Assembly (NCBI GenBank): GCA_035371905.1
Contig: DAORXQ010000034.1
Coordinates: 1 to 15,549, forward strand
From: a bacterium
GTDB taxonomy: Bacteria > Ratteibacteria > UBA8468 > B48-G9 > JAFGKM01
Direction of reading: 5' to 3'
Length of the DNA stretch: 15,549 bases
Below, piece by piece: positions 13,363 through 15,549 of this stretch (its first letter is position 1; the number at the start of each line of letters is the position of its first letter). The notes beneath the pieces were generated by a model. It ran no database searches. It was given only the letters and a program-made list of their open reading frames with translations, and was not told the origin of the DNA. The position numbers and the translations under genes were made by a program.

Positions 13363-13917
13363 ATGAGAATATGGAGTAGAATTGTAGGTGGAATTTATAT
13401 AATAATGGGTATATTTTTCACTTTTTGTCTTCTTTTCTTTTTTTCTAACAGAGAGATATGCAATAGTTTTACAAATTTTATAGAACAGAATTCTATTAAA
13501 GTAGGAATTTTTGCAATCGTGGTTTTATTTATTGGGATAATGTGGATAGTAAACTGGATTGATTTTGTTTATAGAACTAAATCTGTTTCTTTTGATAATC
13601 CTGGTGGAAAAGTAAAAATTTCTCTAAAAGCAATAGAGGACTATATAACTTCAACGATAAGCAAACAGATAGATGGGATAAAAGCAATTAAGGTTAAGGC
13701 ACTTGTTACTTCAAAAGGACTTGAAACAAAAATTAATTTAAAATTGATTTCTCGTTTGAATATTCCGGAGACATGTAACAATATTCAGGAATTAACAAAA
13801 AGTTATTTGCAGGACACAATTGGCATTGAAAGAATATCAAATATAGAAATCTATGTTTCAAATATAATAGGTGAGTTTGAAAACAAAGAGGAAAATGAAA
13901 AACCAGAAGAAACTTGA
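13363..13917 (+). CDS. Asp23/AmaP-like membrane protein (alkaline-shock anchor type)
   Basis: A 184-residue membrane protein. Two hydrophobic helices (about 7-29 and 46-66, separated by a short loop) are followed by a cytoplasmic domain of about 110 residues. Its pattern, FDNPGGKVKISLKAIEDYIT, then IKAIKVKALV and TKINLKLISRLNIPE, matches the Asp23/DUF322 fold; the last 15 residues are an acidic tail. AmaP in Gram-positive bacteria has the same two-helix-plus-Asp23 design and anchors Asp23 at the membrane. The ribosome site AGAGGGG is six bases before ATG. Its end overlaps the gmhA start by 23 bases. What it does in an LPS-bearing cell is unknown. No clear promoter is seen in the 100 bases upstream. 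Confidence 0.75.
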   Translation: MRIWSRIVGGIYIIMGIFFTFCLLFFFSNREICNSFTNFIEQNSIKVGIFAIVVLFIGIMWIVNWIDFVYRTKSVSFDNPGGKVKISLKAIEDYITSTISKQIDGIKAIKVKALVTSKGLETKINLKLISRLNIPETCNNIQELTKSYLQDTIGIERISNIEIYVSNIIGEFENKEENEKPEET

Positions 13918-14476
13918 GTTTCTGGAAAAAGAGGTTAAAAACCACATTGAACTTGTAAAAATTGTTTTCTCTCCTTCTTTTAATGAAAATCTTATAAAAA
14001 TTTCTGAAACTATTGTTGATTGTATAAAAAATGGTAATAAAATTCTTCTATGCGGTAATGGAGGAAGCAGTGCTGATTGTCAGCATTTTTGTGGTGAGAT
14101 GGTCAATAGATTTAAAAAAGAAAGAGAACCACTCCCTTTTATTTCTTTGACGACAGATACTTCTGTAATTACAAGTATAGGAAATGATTACTCTTTTGAA
14201 GATATATTTTCAAAACAGGTTAAAGCAATTGGAAAAGAAAAAGATATTTTAATCTGTTTTTCAACTTCAGGTGAATCTAAAAATGTAATAAAAGCAGCAA
14301 AAGTTGCAAAAGAAAAAAAAATGAAGGTTATTTCACTTACAGGGAAAACACCAAATACCCTTGAAAAAATATCCGACTTTATCATCTCTATCCAGTCAAA
14401 AGAAACAGAAAAGGTTCAGCAAATACATCTAATTATCTATCACCTGCTTTGCTATCTTATTGAGGAAGAATTTTGA
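13895..14476 (+). CDS. gmhA: Sedoheptulose-7-phosphate isomerase GmhA
   Basis: GmhA converts sedoheptulose 7-phosphate to D-glycero-D-manno-heptose 7-phosphate, the first step toward ADP-heptose for inner-core LPS. The 193-residue SIS-domain protein shows LLCGNGGSSADCQHFCGEM (51-69), SLTTDTSVITSIGNDYSFEDIF (84-105), FSTSGESKNV (122-131) and the C-terminal VQQIHLIIYHLLC (174-186). The four zinc ligands of the E. coli enzyme map to His64, Glu68, Gln175 and His183, all present. ATG 13895, with AGAGG upstream, is preferred to TTG 13871, which would overlap the preceding gene by 47 bases. It is coupled to rfaE2 downstream by a four-base overlap if that gene uses its TTG start. Confidence 0.94.
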   Translation: MKNQKKLEFLEKEVKNHIELVKIVFSPSFNENLIKISETIVDCIKNGNKILLCGNGGSSADCQHFCGEMVNRFKKEREPLPFISLTTDTSVITSIGNDYSFEDIFSKQVKAIGKEKDILICFSTSGESKNVIKAAKVAKEKKMKVISLTGKTPNTLEKISDFIISIQSKETEKVQQIHLIIYHLLCYLIEEEF

Positions 14477-14961
14477 AAATGTGTAAAATAAAAACTCTTA
14501 AAGAAATAAAAAAAATTTCTGAAAGATTGAAGAAAGAAGGTAAAACCATTGTTTTTACAAATGGTTGTTTTGATATAATTCATCCAGGACATATAAAGAT
14601 TTTGAAAAAAGCAAAATCAATGGGAGATGTTTTAATAGTCGGTCTTAATAGTGATAAATCAATTAAAAAAATTAAAGGAGAAAAAAGACCAATAATAGAC
14701 CAGAGAGGCAGGTGTGAAATTATGTCTTCTTTCTGGATGGTGGATTATATTGTTTTATTTGAAGAAAAAACACCTGAAAAACTGATAAAATCAATTTTAC
14801 CGAATTTTATTGTAAAAGGTAGTGATTACAGGGAAGAAGAAGTTATTGGCAGGGATATTATTGAAAAATATGGTGGAAAGGTTGTTATTGTTCCATTAAA
14901 TAAGAAATATTCAACAACAAATCTGATAAGGAAAATAAATGAAAATTTTAAGGATTATTGA
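14473..14961 (+). CDS. rfaE2: D-glycero-beta-D-manno-heptose 1-phosphate adenylyltransferase (RfaE2/HldE C-terminal type)
   Basis: A 162-residue nucleotidyltransferase that joins heptose 1-phosphate to AMP from ATP, giving ADP-heptose. The cytidylyltransferase-fold signature is clear: VFTNGCFDIIHPGHIKIL (27-44, with HPGH at 37-40), GLNSDKSIKKIKGEKRP (57-73), QRGRCEIM, IVKGSDYREEEVIG (115-128) and the terminal YSTTNLIRKI. It is the stand-alone form; the kinase half (RfaE1) and phosphatase GmhB of the pathway are not in the window. TTG 14473 has GAGGAA five bases upstream and overlaps the gmhA stop by four; ATG 14479 is equally possible and would drop two residues. Confidence 0.93.
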   Translation: MKMCKIKTLKEIKKISERLKKEGKTIVFTNGCFDIIHPGHIKILKKAKSMGDVLIVGLNSDKSIKKIKGEKRPIIDQRGRCEIMSSFWMVDYIVLFEEKTPEKLIKSILPNFIVKGSDYREEEVIGRDIIEKYGGKVVIVPLNKKYSTTNLIRKINENFKDY

Positions 14962-15549
14962 TGTAAATTTTAACAGGGTCAGAGAAGGGATTAGAGTTAT
15001 TGAAGAATCTGTAAGATTTATATGTGAGGATAATGAAATTTTAAAGAAAATAAAAGAAATCAGACATAAATTTTCAAAAGGCCTCTTATACTATTTTCCA
15101 TCTGATAAATTAAAAAGTTATAGATTTGTGGAGACAGACATAGGAAAGACATCTGATATAAAACAGAAATTGAATTTAAAAGGATTGATAGAAACTAACT
15201 TTTTCAGAGTGGAAGAATCTTTAAGAGTCCTTGAAGAGTATTCAAAAGTACTGAATCCTGATAGTTTTTCTTTTTTTCATGATTTGAGGTTTGAAGTTTA
15301 CCGATTAGAGAAAAAAGTTATTACCAGAATTTCAAGAAAAAAAATAAAAATTCCATCTCTATATGTAATACTTAATCTTAAAGAAAATGAAAAAGAATTT
15401 TTAAAATTTGCTGAAAAAGTGATTAAAGGAAAGCCAGATATAATCCAACTAAGATATAAAGGAGAAAATTCAAAGTTTTTTTTAAAAATAGCAAAAACCT
15501 TGAAAAAAATTATTCCTGATGAGATAATATATTTAATTAATGACAGAGT
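14939..15549 (+). CDS. thiE: ThiD2-ThiE fusion, thiamine-phosphate synthase (3' end outside window)
   Basis: The open frame from ATG 14939 runs off the window after 203 residues. The N-terminal 125 residues (RIIDVNFNRVREGIRVIEES, then IRHKFSKGLL and FRVEESLRVLEEYSK) match the helical ThiD2 domain (RIxDANLNRAxEGLRVxED type), often fused to ThiE in bacteria. From about residue 140, IPSLYVILN and PDIIQLRYKGENSKFF match the first strands of the ThiE TIM barrel, which couples the pyrimidine and thiazole phosphates into thiamine phosphate. It overlaps rfaE2 by 23 bases and is probably in the same transcript, though thiamine synthesis has no obvious link to LPS heptose. Confidence 0.85.
   Translation, partial: MKILRIIDVNFNRVREGIRVIEESVRFICEDNEILKKIKEIRHKFSKGLLYYFPSDKLKSYRFVETDIGKTSDIKQKLNLKGLIETNFFRVEESLRVLEEYSKVLNPDSFSFFHDLRFEVYRLEKKVITRISRKKIKIPSLYVILNLKENEKEFLKFAEKVIKGKPDIIQLRYKGENSKFFLKIAKTLKKIIPDEIIYLINDR

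Overview
The window reads as a chromosomal segment of an AT-rich, Gram-negative (LPS-making) bacterium. The evidence is an outer-membrane assembly gene (bamA), a Skp/OmpH chaperone, a compact lipid A operon and two ADP-heptose genes. The LpxC-FabZ fusion, the use of LpxI for UDP-2,3-diacylglucosamine hydrolysis, the GH4 alpha-galactosidase, the ThiD2-ThiE fusion and a tRNA gene without encoded CCA suggest an uncultivated lineage, perhaps around the Omnitrophota/PVC side. That placement is inference; no marker here fixes it.

Layout. (1) Positions 1-6786, plus strand: one tightly packed operon, bamA (3' part) - ompH/skp - lpxD - lpxC/fabZ fusion - lpxA - lpxI - FAD-linked oxidase (GlcD-like). 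From ompH onward, genes overlap or abut by a few bases. (2) Positions 6790-8380: a scarred tRNA-Asn locus. It holds a 5' tRNA-Asn fragment carrying a 44-nt insert made of two perfect 7-bp GC hairpins, then a small GIY-YIG nuclease gene, an intact tRNA-Asn, and a 373-nt unit repeated in tandem. Each unit contains a wrecked nitroreductase gene and a defective tRNA-Asn copy with the same 44-nt insert. A decayed glycosyltransferase-9 3' end follows. (3) Positions 8324-10855: a consensus promoter, an alpha/beta hydrolase, an MscS channel and a flavin reductase frame broken by one TAG codon. (4) Positions 10909-11834: a minus-strand nucleotidyltransferase/small-protein pair (toxin-antitoxin-like) between two 55-bp direct repeats. 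(5) Positions 11940-13262: a stand-alone GH4 alpha-galactosidase-like gene. (6) Positions 13363-15549: an Asp23/AmaP-like membrane protein, gmhA, rfaE2 (hldE C-terminal type) and the start of a ThiD2-ThiE fusion, with successive genes overlapping.

How the genes work together: lpxA, lpxC, lpxD and lpxI cover lipid A synthesis up to lipid X, BamA and Skp build the outer membrane, and gmhA plus rfaE2 supply two steps of ADP-heptose synthesis for inner-core LPS.

The most unusual part is the tRNA-Asn region. A small GIY-YIG nuclease, a double-hairpin mini-element sitting each time at the same point of a tRNA-Asn copy, and tandem duplications whose edges coincide with that hairpin look like one tRNA-targeting mobile system. 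Near-identical repeats can also be assembly artefacts, so read-level confirmation matters.
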